This document shows, in pieces, positions 1 through 7,909 of a stretch of DNA of 64,000 nt. This DNA is from Heterorhizobium halophytocola (GTDB lineage: Bacteria; Pseudomonadota; Alphaproteobacteria; Rhizobiales; Rhizobiaceae). Position numbers and translations under genes: made by a program. Where the stretch lies: contig NZ_JAGGJU010000012.1 of NCBI RefSeq assembly GCF_017873095.1, forward strand, positions 62,001-126,000. The letters are read 5' to 3'. The first letter of the stretch is position 1; every line of letters starts with the position of its first letter. Under the pieces are notes generated by a model. That model saw only the letters and a list, made by a program, of their open reading frames with translations, ran no database searches and was not told the origin of the DNA.

Positions 1-541
1 CAGCCGCAGTGCCCAGGATCATGAAGGCGCCGAACATCGGCGCGATCGTCGTGCCGAGCGAGTTGAAGGCCTGGGTGAGGTTCAGCCGGCTGGCTGCCGT
101 GTCCGGCGGGCCGAGAACGGTGACATAGGGATTGGCAGCCACCTGCAGCAGCGTGATGCCGGTTGCCAGCACGAACAGCGCGCCGAGGAAGACCGGGTAG
201 AGCCTGGACGTGGCGGCGGGCACGAACAGTGCGCAGCCGATGGCGGCGATCACCAGGCCGACCACGATACCGCCCTTGTAGCCGATCCGCTTGACCACGG
301 CGCCGGCCGGCAGCGACATCAGGAAGTAGGCGCCGAAGAAGCAGAGCTGGATCAGCATCGACTGGGTGTAGTTGAGCGAAAACACGCTTTTCAGATGCGG
401 AACGAGAATATCGTTGAGGCAGGTGATAAAGCCCCACATGAAGAAAAGCGATGTCAAGGCGATGAGTGCGAACCGGTAATTCGGCGCAGTGCCATGCGTC
501 GGCGTCGCGCCGGCGGGGGCGGAGGAGGAAATTGCGACCAA
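1..541 (-). CDS. FucP-family sugar MFS transporter (N-terminal part, runs off the window)
   Basis: Reading the minus strand from 541 gives an uninterrupted frame that leaves the window at base 1, so only about 180 N-terminal residues are visible. After a Ser/Ala/Thr/Pro-rich start, it shows the FucP/GluP-type sequence [14 protein letters not shown], then several hydrophobic helices with [18 protein letters not shown] and [10 protein letters not shown] loops. These are typical of fucose/glucose/galactose proton symporters in the inner membrane. No in-frame ATG or GTG lies upstream of the conserved part. The chosen start is TTG at 541, preceded by GAGG at a suitable distance. The gene is divergent from the ABC exporter. 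The substrate cannot be told from the sequence. Confidence 0.8.
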   Translation of the reverse strand, partial: MVAISSSAPAGATPTHGTAPNYRFALIALTSLFFMWGFITCLNDILVPHLKSVFSLNYTQSMLIQLCFFGAYFLMSLPAGAVVKRIGYKGGIVVGLVIAAIGCALFVPAATSRLYPVFLGALFVLATGITLLQVAANPYVTVLGPPDTAASRLNLTQAFNSLGTTIAPMFGAFMILGTAA

Positions 542-842
542 GGGAAATACCTCGATGGAAAATACGAAATGGGAATATTCGGGAGGGAGGATCCCGAACG
601 GTGGAGGAGGGACCGCCGACGAAAAACGCCATGCGGGGTGACATCTTCTTAATGCCAAAACCGGGGAAATGTTTCGCTGCCAAATTGTTATTTCATATAA
701 ATACGCATGTGTTGCCGCTGTGGCACAGTGCGTGCCTCGGCCCGTCCGGTTTTTCGGGCCGGGCTTGGGCGGCGGGGACGGCATGTGCGGCGGCGTCGTC
801 CGCCGCTTTGCCGTCGGTCAAAAGGCGCCTATATGAGCTCTC
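542..842. other. divergent intergenic region between sugar transporter and ABC exporter
   Basis: About 300 bases that should carry both divergent promoters. Bases 650-710 are AT-richer than the surroundings and include a TATAAAT-like run near 699. The right part is GC-rich. The short ORFs that overlap it have no recognisable features. No terminator-like hairpin was seen. Confidence 0.5.
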
Positions 843-2732
843 ATGATTTTCCGCTCCATCGCCCGCCTCTTCGAACACTGGATCGATCCGTTTTCCGCCC
901 GCCGCGCGCTGCGGCCGCCTGAGAACGTCTGGTCCTTCGTCTGGTTCTATGTCCGCCAGGCCAAGGGGCCCTTCGCCGCCATGGCCCTGTTCGGCGGAGC
1001 GGTCGCCGTTCTCGAGGCGGCATTGTTCTGGTTCGTCGGTCGGCTGGTCGACATGCTGGGGGCTGCGCCGCGCGAGGCCGGCTGGAGCGGACTGATCGCC
1101 GACCACGGCACCGAACTGATGGTGATGGGCGGCGTGGTACTGCTCGGCCGTTTCCTGGTGACGGCAGTCGGTGCGCTGGTCGAAGAGCAGGTCATCGTGC
1201 TCAACTTCTTCAACCTGGTGCGCTGGCAGGCCTATGCCCATGTCGCGCGGCAATCGATCAATTTCTTTCAGAACGATTTCGCCGGCCGGATCGTCACCAA
1301 GGTCTGGTCGGCCGGCCAGGCGACGGGCGATCTGCTGACCTCGCTGCTGCAGGTCTGCTGGTTCATGATCATCTATACCGTCTCGACCATGGCGCTGGTC
1401 GGCCAGCTCGACTGGCGGCTGGCGGCGGTGATCGCCGTCTGGGTGCTGATCTTTTCGCTGCTCGCCCGCTATTTCGTACCGCGCATCCGTTTTCATGCCC
1501 GGGAGACGGCCGAGGCGTCATCGATGCTGAACGGCCGGATCGTCGACAGCTTCGGCAATATCCAGACGCTGAAGCTGTTCGGCCGCGAGGACGAGAACGA
1601 CTACTATATCCGCGAGGGCTTCGACCGCTTCCAGTCGACGCTGCAGCCTTTTGCCCGGCTGCTGACGGCCGTGCGCTCGTCGCTTGCCATCCTCTCCGGC
1701 ATCATGATCACCACGGTTGCATGGCTTTGCGTCGAACTCTGGATGGCGGGTTCGATGACCGTCGGCGGGGTTGCCTTCACGCTCGGCCTCGTGCTGCGGC
1801 TCAACATGCTGCTCGGACGGATGATGACCCAGCTGAACGGCATCATGCGCAATATCGGCACCATCCAGAATTCCGCCGAACTGATCTCGCGGCCGATCGG
1901 TCTTGTCGATGCAAAGGATGCGCAGACGCTGAACGTCCGGCAGCCGAATATCCGCTTCGAGGGCGTCAGCTTCGGTTACGGCCACAAGGGGCCGGTGATC
2001 GACGATCTGACGCTGGAGATCCGGCCCGGCGAAAAGGTCGGCATTGTCGGGCGCTCCGGTGCCGGCAAGTCGACGCTGGTCAATCTGCTGCTGCGCTTCT
2101 ACGACGTGGAGAAGGGCCGCATTCTGGTCGACGGGCAGGATATCGCCCAGGTGACGCAGGAAAGCCTGCGCTCGTCGATCGGCATGGTGACCCAGGATAC
2201 GGCACTGCTGCATCGCTCCATTCGCGACAATATCCTGTTCGGCCGGCAGGATGCGGGCGACGACGCCTTGCGCCGTGCCGCCGAGCGTGCCGAGGCGCTC
2301 GATTTCATCGAGGGGCTCGAAGACCACCGCGGCCGCAAGGGCTTCGACGCGCAGGTCGGGGAACGCGGCGTCAAGCTTTCCGGCGGCCAGCGCCAGCGCA
2401 TCGCGATCGCCAGGGTGATGCTGAAGGACGCGCCGATCCTGGTGCTGGACGAGGCGACCTCGGCGCTCGATTCGGAAGTCGAGGCGGTGATCCAGGCCAA
2501 TCTCGACCGGCTGATGCAGGGCAAGACGGTGCTGGCCATCGCCCACCGTCTGTCGACGATCGCAGCGCTCGACCGGCTGGTGATCATGGACCAGGGGCGG
2601 ATCATCGAGATGGGCACCCATGCCGAACTGCTGGAACGCGGGGGCCTCTATGCCGATCTCTGGGCGCGTCAGTCGGGCGGCTTTCTCGCCGGCGAACCCG
2701 ACACCGCGCCACCGAGTGTCGCCTCGCGCTGA
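843..2732 (+). CDS. ABC exporter, fused permease and ATPase
   Basis: A 629-residue half-transporter: an N-terminal six-helix exporter domain (about residues 40-340) followed by a nucleotide-binding domain. The ATPase shows Walker A GRSGAGKST (about residue 402), the signature LSGGQRQRIAIAR (about 512), Walker B ILVLDEATSALD (about 535) and the H-loop AIAHRLST (about 566), so it should be active. It would work as a homodimer in the inner membrane, exporting a lipid, drug or other hydrophobic compound. The substrate cannot be inferred. ATG 843 is used; an upstream ATG at 832 is in another frame. It stands alone, with a divergent sugar transporter upstream and a convergent gene downstream. Confidence 0.93.
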   Translation: MIFRSIARLFEHWIDPFSARRALRPPENVWSFVWFYVRQAKGPFAAMALFGGAVAVLEAALFWFVGRLVDMLGAAPREAGWSGLIADHGTELMVMGGVVLLGRFLVTAVGALVEEQVIVLNFFNLVRWQAYAHVARQSINFFQNDFAGRIVTKVWSAGQATGDLLTSLLQVCWFMIIYTVSTMALVGQLDWRLAAVIAVWVLIFSLLARYFVPRIRFHARETAEASSMLNGRIVDSFGNIQTLKLFGREDENDYYIREGFDRFQSTLQPFARLLTAVRSSLAILSGIMITTVAWLCVELWMAGSMTVGGVAFTLGLVLRLNMLLGRMMTQLNGIMRNIGTIQNSAELISRPIGLVDAKDAQTLNVRQPNIRFEGVSFGYGHKGPVIDDLTLEIRPGEKVGIVGRSGAGKSTLVNLLLRFYDVEKGRILVDGQDIAQVTQESLRSSIGMVTQDTALLHRSIRDNILFGRQDAGDDALRRAAERAEALDFIEGLEDHRGRKGFDAQVGERGVKLSGGQRQRIAIARVMLKDAPILVLDEATSALDSEVEAVIQANLDRLMQGKTVLAIAHRLSTIAALDRLVIMDQGRIIEMGTHAELLERGGLYADLWARQSGGFLAGEPDTAPPSVASR

Positions 2733-2830
2733 GCCTTGCTGCCGGAGCATGCCCGGTAAACACGCGTTCACCTGAGGTGCTCAAGTTTTTTGTTTTCACG
2801 CATTTCCGGACGGAAAGCCGCGACGACACT

Positions 2831-3790
2831 TTACCTGGAAATGCTCTGGGGTCCGGCAGGTGGAACGGCAATCTCGGCCGTCAGCCCATAATGGTTCGAG
2901 CCATAGGCCTCGGGTATGCGGGCGATCGATCGGGCGGACAGCGACTTCGAAACGAAGACATGGTCGATCGGCACGCCGAAGGGGCCGGCCCAGGTCGGCC
3001 AGGTCGCCGGCTCCCAGCCGGTCGTGGTCATGGCATCCCGGCGCACGAAAGCCTGCATGTCGGGGGCGATGGCCGCGGCATTGAAGTCGCCGGCTATGAT
3101 CCATGGGCCGGGCCGCGGATGCATGAAGGCGGAGAGCGCTTCCAGTTCCTGGGTATGATAGGCGTCGAAATAGGGCTTGCTGACATGGGCGGCGCCCAGA
3201 TGCACGGTGACGCCGCCGACATCGATATCGGCGGTTGCCAGCCGCTCCTGGCGCAGATCGCTGAGCGCCAGCATGCGCGGATCGCTCAAGGGACGTTTCG
3301 ACAAGATCATGACGTCGCAGAAGGCAACCACCGCGCCGCAGCCGACCCTGTAGGGATAGGCTTTTGCGAGCGTGTCGACATAGGGTCTGAGCGGCGCCGA
3401 CTCGAAGATGTAGACGAGGTCGGCACCCGACGAGACGATCATGTCGGCGATCCGGCCGCCATTGGCGCGGTTATTCCCCAGAATATTGAAGGAGACCAGC
3501 TTCAGCGTCTGCGTGCCCGCCGCCAGCGCGTGCTGCTTGGGCTGGATCCGGTTTTCAAGATGCAGCGTGAACAGTGCGACGGCGAGAGCCGCGACGAGAA
3601 GCAGCGAGCCGAAGCGCCTGGCACCGAGGATAACGGCCAGCAGGGCGCCGAGGGCCGCCAGCACGGCGATGTGCAGTTGCAGGCTGTAGACAATGCCCAG
3701 AAGCCAGAAATCGGCGACAAAACGCAGGACAAGAAGGAAGAGTGCTACCGAGACCAGGGTACAGCACGCTGCCGCCAGATTGTTTTTCAT
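2831..3790 (-). CDS. endonuclease/exonuclease/phosphatase-family membrane protein
   Basis: About 319 residues when started at the ATG at 3790 (MKNNLAAACC). An in-frame start at 3919 would add 43 low-complexity residues. Three hydrophobic N-terminal helices (about the first 85 residues) precede a DNase I-like catalytic domain with the expected motifs: SFNILGNN (Asn), YIFESAPL (Glu), GDFNAA, DHVFVS and a C-terminal SNHYGL in place of the usual S-D-H. The fold hydrolyses phosphodiesters or phosphate esters. With this membrane anchor, the catalytic domain is probably periplasmic. Many rhizobia carry such proteins without assigned substrates. It is convergent with the ABC exporter and divergent from petA. 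Confidence 0.85.
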   Translation of the reverse strand: MKNNLAAACCTLVSVALFLLVLRFVADFWLLGIVYSLQLHIAVLAALGALLAVILGARRFGSLLLVAALAVALFTLHLENRIQPKQHALAAGTQTLKLVSFNILGNNRANGGRIADMIVSSGADLVYIFESAPLRPYVDTLAKAYPYRVGCGAVVAFCDVMILSKRPLSDPRMLALSDLRQERLATADIDVGGVTVHLGAAHVSKPYFDAYHTQELEALSAFMHPRPGPWIIAGDFNAAAIAPDMQAFVRRDAMTTTGWEPATWPTWAGPFGVPIDHVFVSKSLSARSIARIPEAYGSNHYGLTAEIAVPPAGPQSISR

Positions 3791-4105
3791 GAAGGCTCGT
3801 GTTGATTTTCGCGCAGGGGTCGGCGGAGAATGCGCCATCTGAGAGTGCGATGCAACAATTTGCGGCAATGCAATGCTGCGCCTGCGGTTTTGCTTGTTGT
3901 TTGCGGCTAAAACTAACATCCGTCAAGTATTTCGCCCGCGACAAACTGCCGTCATCCCCCTGTCCAGACTGGACATATTCGGTTATCAAGCTTAGAAACC
4001 GGCACGTTGTAGGAGAATCTGTGGCAGCTTTGAAACGCCAGAGGGACAACGGGCCGACGAGGCGGAAGCGGGTATCGCAACCACTGCGAAAGGGACGAGC
4101 AAGCC
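3791..4105. promoter_or_regulatory. petA: divergent control region upstream of petABC
   Basis: This 315-base stretch separates the phosphatase-family gene (minus) from petA (plus) and must hold the pet operon promoter. It contains a perfect 7+1+7 palindrome, TGTCCAGACTGGACA, at 3961-3975. An AT-rich run at 3895-3930 may carry a promoter. No convincing small ORF was found. The palindrome is seen directly; its regulatory role is inferred. Confidence 0.55.
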
Positions 4106-4684
4106 GTGAGTGAACACGAAACACATAGCGATCTTCAGGGCGAGCCCACTCGCCGCGATTTTCTGTACCTGACGACCGGCATGGCCGGCGTGGTGGGTGC
4201 CGTCTCGGTTGCCTGGCCGTTTATCGACCAGATGCGCCCGGATGCCTCCACGCTTGCGCTGGCCTCCATCGATGTCGATGTCTCGGCGCTCGAGCCGGGC
4301 ATGTCGCTGACCGTCAAGTGGCGCGGCAAGCCGGTCTTCATCCGCAACCGGACCGAAAAGGAAGTGGAGGACGCCAAGAGCGTGCCGATGGCCGAGTTGA
4401 AGGACCCGGTTTCGCGCAACGCCAACCTGGCGGCGGACGCCACGGCCAGCGATCTGGACCGGTCGGCGGGCGAGGGCAAGGAAAACTGGATCGTGATGAT
4501 CGGCTCGTGCACCCATCTGGGTTGCGTGCCGCTCGGTCAGTCGGGGGAGTATGGCGGATGGTTCTGTCCCTGCCACGGCTCTGTCTATGACACGGCCGGT
4601 CGTATCCGAAAGGGTCCGGCACCGGAGAACCTGCATATTCCGACTTATGCGTTTACGTCCGATACCGTGATCAGGATCGGCTGA
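4106..4684 (+). CDS. petA: ubiquinol-cytochrome c reductase, Rieske iron-sulfur subunit
   Basis: A 192-residue Rieske protein of the cytochrome bc1 complex. It carries the 2Fe-2S cluster that takes the first electron from ubiquinol and passes it to cytochrome c1. The N terminus has the twin-arginine motif TRRDFLYLT followed by a single membrane anchor. The cluster-binding boxes CTHLGC (about residues 134-139) and CPCHGS (about 154-159) are intact. The start is GTG at 4106, with the purine-rich AAAGGGACGAG just upstream. It is the first gene of petABC, 15 bases before petB. Confidence 0.97.
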   Translation: MSEHETHSDLQGEPTRRDFLYLTTGMAGVVGAVSVAWPFIDQMRPDASTLALASIDVDVSALEPGMSLTVKWRGKPVFIRNRTEKEVEDAKSVPMAELKDPVSRNANLAADATASDLDRSAGEGKENWIVMIGSCTHLGCVPLGQSGEYGGWFCPCHGSVYDTAGRIRKGPAPENLHIPTYAFTSDTVIRIG

Positions 4685-4699
4685 GGGGGGAATTGAATA

Positions 4700-5953
4700 A
4701 TGAGTGGTCATTCTAGCTATCAACCGTCGACCGGGGTTGAGAAATGGATCGATGCGCGCTTGCCGCTGCCGCGCATGGTCTATGACAGCTTCGTCGCCTA
4801 TCCCGTCCCCCGCAATCTGAACTACGCCTATACCTTCGGCGCGATGCTGTCGGTCATGCTGATCGTGCAGATCCTCAGCGGCGTCGTGCTGGCCATGCAT
4901 TATACCGCCGACGCGGGGCTGGCCTTCGATTCCGTCGAAAAGATCATGCGCGACGTCAACCACGGCTGGCTGCTGCGCTACATGCATGCCAATGGCGCAT
5001 CCTTCTTCTTCCTCGCCGTCTACCTGCATATCGGCCGTGGCCTCTATTACGGCTCCTACAAGGCGCCGCGCGAGATCCTCTGGATCCTCGGCGTCGTGAT
5101 CTTCCTGCTGATGATGGCAACCGGCTTCATGGGCTATGTCCTGCCCTGGGGACAGATGTCCTTCTGGGGCGCCACCGTCATCACCGGCTTCTTCTCGGCC
5201 TTCCCATGGGTCGGCGAGTGGATCCAGCAGTTCCTGCTCGGCGGTTTTGCCGTCGATCAGCCGACGCTCAACCGCTTCTTCTCGCTGCACTACCTGCTGC
5301 CCTTCATGATTGCCGGCGTCGTCGTGCTGCATGTCTGGGCCCTGCATGTGACCGGCCAGACCAACCCGACCGGCGTCGAGGTGAAGTCGAAGACCGATAC
5401 GGTGCCGTTCACGCCTTATGCGACGCTCAAGGATGCGTTCGGCGTGTCGATCTTCCTGATCGCCTATGCCTGGTTCATCTTCTACATGCCGAACTTCCTC
5501 GGACACGCCGACAACTACATCATGGCGAACCCGCTGAAGACCCCGGCCCATATCGTTCCGGAATGGTATTTCCTGCCGTTCTACGCAATGCTCCGGGCGA
5601 TCACCTTCAACATCCTGTTCATCGACTCCAAGCTCGGTGGCGTGCTCGTCATGTTCGGCGCGATCATCGTTCTGTTCTTCCTGCCCTGGCTCGACACCTC
5701 GCGTGTCCGCTCGGCAGTCTATCGTCCCTGGTACAAGCTGTTCTTCTGGCTCTTCGTCGTCGACTGCGTCCTGCTCGGCTGGCTCGGTTCGCGCACGCCC
5801 AGCGATCTCTACACGCTGATGGCCCAGTTCGGCACCTTGTACTATTTCGGCTTCTTCCTGGTGATCATGCCACTGCTCGGCATCTTCGAAACACCGCGCA
5901 GACTGCCGAATTCGATCACCGAGGCGGTTCTCGCAAAGAACGCCAAGGCCTGA
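4700..5953 (+). CDS. petB: cytochrome b subunit of the bc1 complex
   Basis: A 417-residue integral membrane protein with eight or so helices. It holds both b hemes and the Qo and Qi quinone sites. The heme-ligand helices are visible as [19 protein letters not shown] and [13 protein letters not shown], and the Qo-site motif [13 protein letters not shown] is intact. The length matches alphaproteobacterial cytochrome b. It lies between petA and petC with short gaps, so the three are one operon. Together they move electrons from ubiquinol to cytochrome c while pumping protons. Confidence 0.98.
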   Translation: MSGHSSYQPSTGVEKWIDARLPLPRMVYDSFVAYPVPRNLNYAYTFGAMLSVMLIVQILSGVVLAMHYTADAGLAFDSVEKIMRDVNHGWLLRYMHANGASFFFLAVYLHIGRGLYYGSYKAPREILWILGVVIFLLMMATGFMGYVLPWGQMSFWGATVITGFFSAFPWVGEWIQQFLLGGFAVDQPTLNRFFSLHYLLPFMIAGVVVLHVWALHVTGQTNPTGVEVKSKTDTVPFTPYATLKDAFGVSIFLIAYAWFIFYMPNFLGHADNYIMANPLKTPAHIVPEWYFLPFYAMLRAITFNILFIDSKLGGVLVMFGAIIVLFFLPWLDTSRVRSAVYRPWYKLFFWLFVVDCVLLGWLGSRTPSDLYTLMAQFGTLYYFGFFLVIMPLLGIFETPRRLPNSITEAVLAKNAKA

Positions 5954-5979
5954 AGAACAGCGCGAAAGGAACGCACACA

Positions 5980-6873
5980 ATGAAAAAGCTTGTGACAAGC
6001 ATCGCGCTGATGTCGCTCATGTCGGTCTTCCAGGCAGCGGCACCCGCCGCGGCCCAGGAAGGCGAGGAGCATGAGGGGCTGGCAGCCGAAGTCCACCATG
6101 CGATGGAGGCGGGGCACTACCCGATCCTCAAGCCTCGCAACCAGAGCTGGAGCTTTGCCGGACCGTTCGGCAAATACGACAAGGGCCAGCTGCAGCGCGG
6201 CCTGAAGATCTACAAGGAAGTCTGCTCGGCCTGTCATTCGATGCAGCTGGTGGCCTTCCGCACGCTCGGGGAGCTCGGCTACTCCGAGGAGCAGGTCAAG
6301 GCCTTTGCCGGCGAATACGAAGTGCAGGACGGCCCGAACGGCGACGGTGACATGTTCAACCGCAAGGCCGTCGGCTCGGACTATTTCCCGTCGCCCTTCG
6401 CCAATCCGGAGGCGGCTGCGGCCTCCAACAATGGCGCGGCACCGCCCGACATGTCGCTGCTGGCCAAGGCACGCGGCGTGGAACGCGGCTTCCCGACCTT
6501 CATCTTCGACATCTTTACCCAGTATCAGGAAGGCGGGCCGGATTATATCTACTCGCTGCTGACGGGGTATCAGGAGCCGCCGGAGGGCGTTACCGTGCCG
6601 GAGGGGACGCATTTCAATCCGTATTTCGCCGCCGCTCCGTCGCTGGCCATGGCGCCGCCGCTGTCCGACGGGGTCGTGACCTATGACGATGGTTCGCCCG
6701 AGACGGTGGACCAGTATGCCCATGACGTCTCGGCATTCCTGATGTGGGCAGCCGAGCCGCATCTGGAAGAGCGCAAGCGTACCGGCTTCATGGTCATGGT
6801 GTTCCTGCTGATCTTCTCGGCGCTGCTCTATCTGACGAAGAAGTCGGTCTATTCGGCCAAGGAAGCGCACTGA
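5980..6873 (+). CDS. petC: cytochrome c1 subunit of the bc1 complex
   Basis: 297 residues from ATG 5980, which has a GAAAGGA ribosome site upstream. The same frame is open far upstream inside petB, but that part is not coding. A cleavable signal peptide (MKKLVTSIALMSLMSVF, ending near AAAQ) is followed by the heme c box CSACHS. The likely methionine ligand lies in APSLAMAPPL, and a C-terminal anchor (MVMVFLLIFSALLYL) holds the globular domain in the periplasm. It is the last gene of petABC and accepts electrons from the Rieske protein for onward transfer to soluble or membrane cytochrome c. Confidence 0.97.
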   Translation: MKKLVTSIALMSLMSVFQAAAPAAAQEGEEHEGLAAEVHHAMEAGHYPILKPRNQSWSFAGPFGKYDKGQLQRGLKIYKEVCSACHSMQLVAFRTLGELGYSEEQVKAFAGEYEVQDGPNGDGDMFNRKAVGSDYFPSPFANPEAAAASNNGAAPPDMSLLAKARGVERGFPTFIFDIFTQYQEGGPDYIYSLLTGYQEPPEGVTVPEGTHFNPYFAAAPSLAMAPPLSDGVVTYDDGSPETVDQYAHDVSAFLMWAAEPHLEERKRTGFMVMVFLLIFSALLYLTKKSVYSAKEAH

Positions 6874-6898
6874 GCGCTTGCCGCTTGCTAGCATCTGC

Positions 6899-6924
6899 GC
6901 CGGGACGGCTGCTGCCGTCCCGGC
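6899..6924. terminator. GC-rich hairpin between convergent petC and pilus tip gene
   Basis: A perfect 10-bp stem, GCCGGGACGG / CCGTCCCGGC, with a CTGCTG loop lies between the stops of petC and the convergent spore coat U gene. There is no run of T on either side. It may serve as a two-way terminator or RNA-end stabiliser rather than a classical intrinsic terminator. Confidence 0.55.
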
Positions 6925-6928
6925 GTTG

Positions 6929-7909
6929 TCATGGATAGGTGATGGTGACGACCACCGTGTCGTTGTAGGAGCCGGCCGCCGCCGGCTGGGGCTCGACAAG
7001 GCCGTAGATGGGAATGACCTGCGCGTCGCCCGTTCCGGTTCCCGACACCCTGTCGCTGTCGGTGTTGCCCCAGGGCACCCTGTAGGTCGAATCGGCGTAG
7101 AGGCCATAGGCGATCGTGTGCGTGCCGGACCGCATCAGCCGTCGCTGTGGATCGTTTGCGCCCGAAAGGCCGCCATCCATGGAGATCATGTAGGCGGTGC
7201 CCGGTGTGCAGGTGACGTCGACGCTGCCTTCGGCTGTCACATCCTCGTCGATGACGCCATGCATGCCGAAATTGAGGTCAGTAACGTCGATCAGGCAATT
7301 GCCCGCCACGCTTGCCGAAGCCGTGAAGCTCGTCTGCGCCAGACTGCCGGAGGTTGGCGCCGAGCAGTTCAGAGCGGTGCCCTCGGCGTAGTAGAAGGCG
7401 GTATCGGCAGCGCCGAAGGTCGAGGCATAGCTCCCGGCCGCTGCCGTCGGCTGTCCGCCGAGCACGGTGCCATAGAGCGTGATCGTGCCGCTCGCCGCTT
7501 TATGGGACGGTGACAAGACTATCCTCTGCGGGGCGCCCAGCGAGGTGTTGCTGTAAGACCCCCACGGTTCGCCGCCGGCACTCGAACTAGAGAGTTGAAA
7601 GTCGAGCGAATGGCTGCCGGACCGCAGCTTGCGGGCGCTGCTCGACGCGCCGCCGCTGCCAGCGCCGAAATTGCCGCAGATGGTGACGGCGCGTGCATTG
7701 GGGCTGACACTGCTGCAACTGATTGCCACATTCGCCGTGGTGCTGGTCTCAAGACCGGACAAGGTGTCGACATTGCCGAAATTCAGTGCGTCGACGGCGA
7801 CGCTGCACGTGGCCGCCTCGGCCCGGCTGATAGGGCCCGCAGCCATGATGGCAACGAGGAATATCCAGAAGAGGACAGCGAAGGCTCGCTCAAGGTTTGC
7901 ATACGGCAT
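6929..7909 (-). CDS. two-domain spore coat U protein, probable pilus tip adhesin (CsuE-like)
   Basis: 326 residues with an N-terminal signal peptide (ending near ISRAEA) and two spore coat U (SCPU) domains, roughly residues 33-170 and 190-326. Each begins with a cysteine-containing strand (ATCSVAVDALNFGN; NCLIDVTDLNFGM) and ends with the characteristic Y-x-D/S-T-V-V-V-T-I-T-Y pattern. In archaic Csu-type chaperone-usher systems, the two-domain SCPU protein is the tip adhesin. It is the last gene of the pilus operon; its ATG overlaps the end of the usher gene by 20 bases, suggesting translational coupling. Confidence 0.85.
   Translation of the reverse strand: MPYANLERAFAVLFWIFLVAIMAAGPISRAEAATCSVAVDALNFGNVDTLSGLETSTTANVAISCSSVSPNARAVTICGNFGAGSGGASSSARKLRSGSHSLDFQLSSSSAGGEPWGSYSNTSLGAPQRIVLSPSHKAASGTITLYGTVLGGQPTAAAGSYASTFGAADTAFYYAEGTALNCSAPTSGSLAQTSFTASASVAGNCLIDVTDLNFGMHGVIDEDVTAEGSVDVTCTPGTAYMISMDGGLSGANDPQRRLMRSGTHTIAYGLYADSTYRVPWGNTDSDRVSGTGTGDAQVIPIYGLVEPQPAAAGSYNDTVVVTITYP

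Noticed and set aside
1721-3805. 694-codon plus-strand ORF in another frame of the ABC exporter
   Set aside because: It overlaps the exporter's coding frame and the opposing phosphatase gene; its residue content is Arg/Gly-rich shadow sequence.
3992-5998. 668-codon minus-strand ORF
   Set aside because: It is antisense to petA and petB, with no recognisable protein features.
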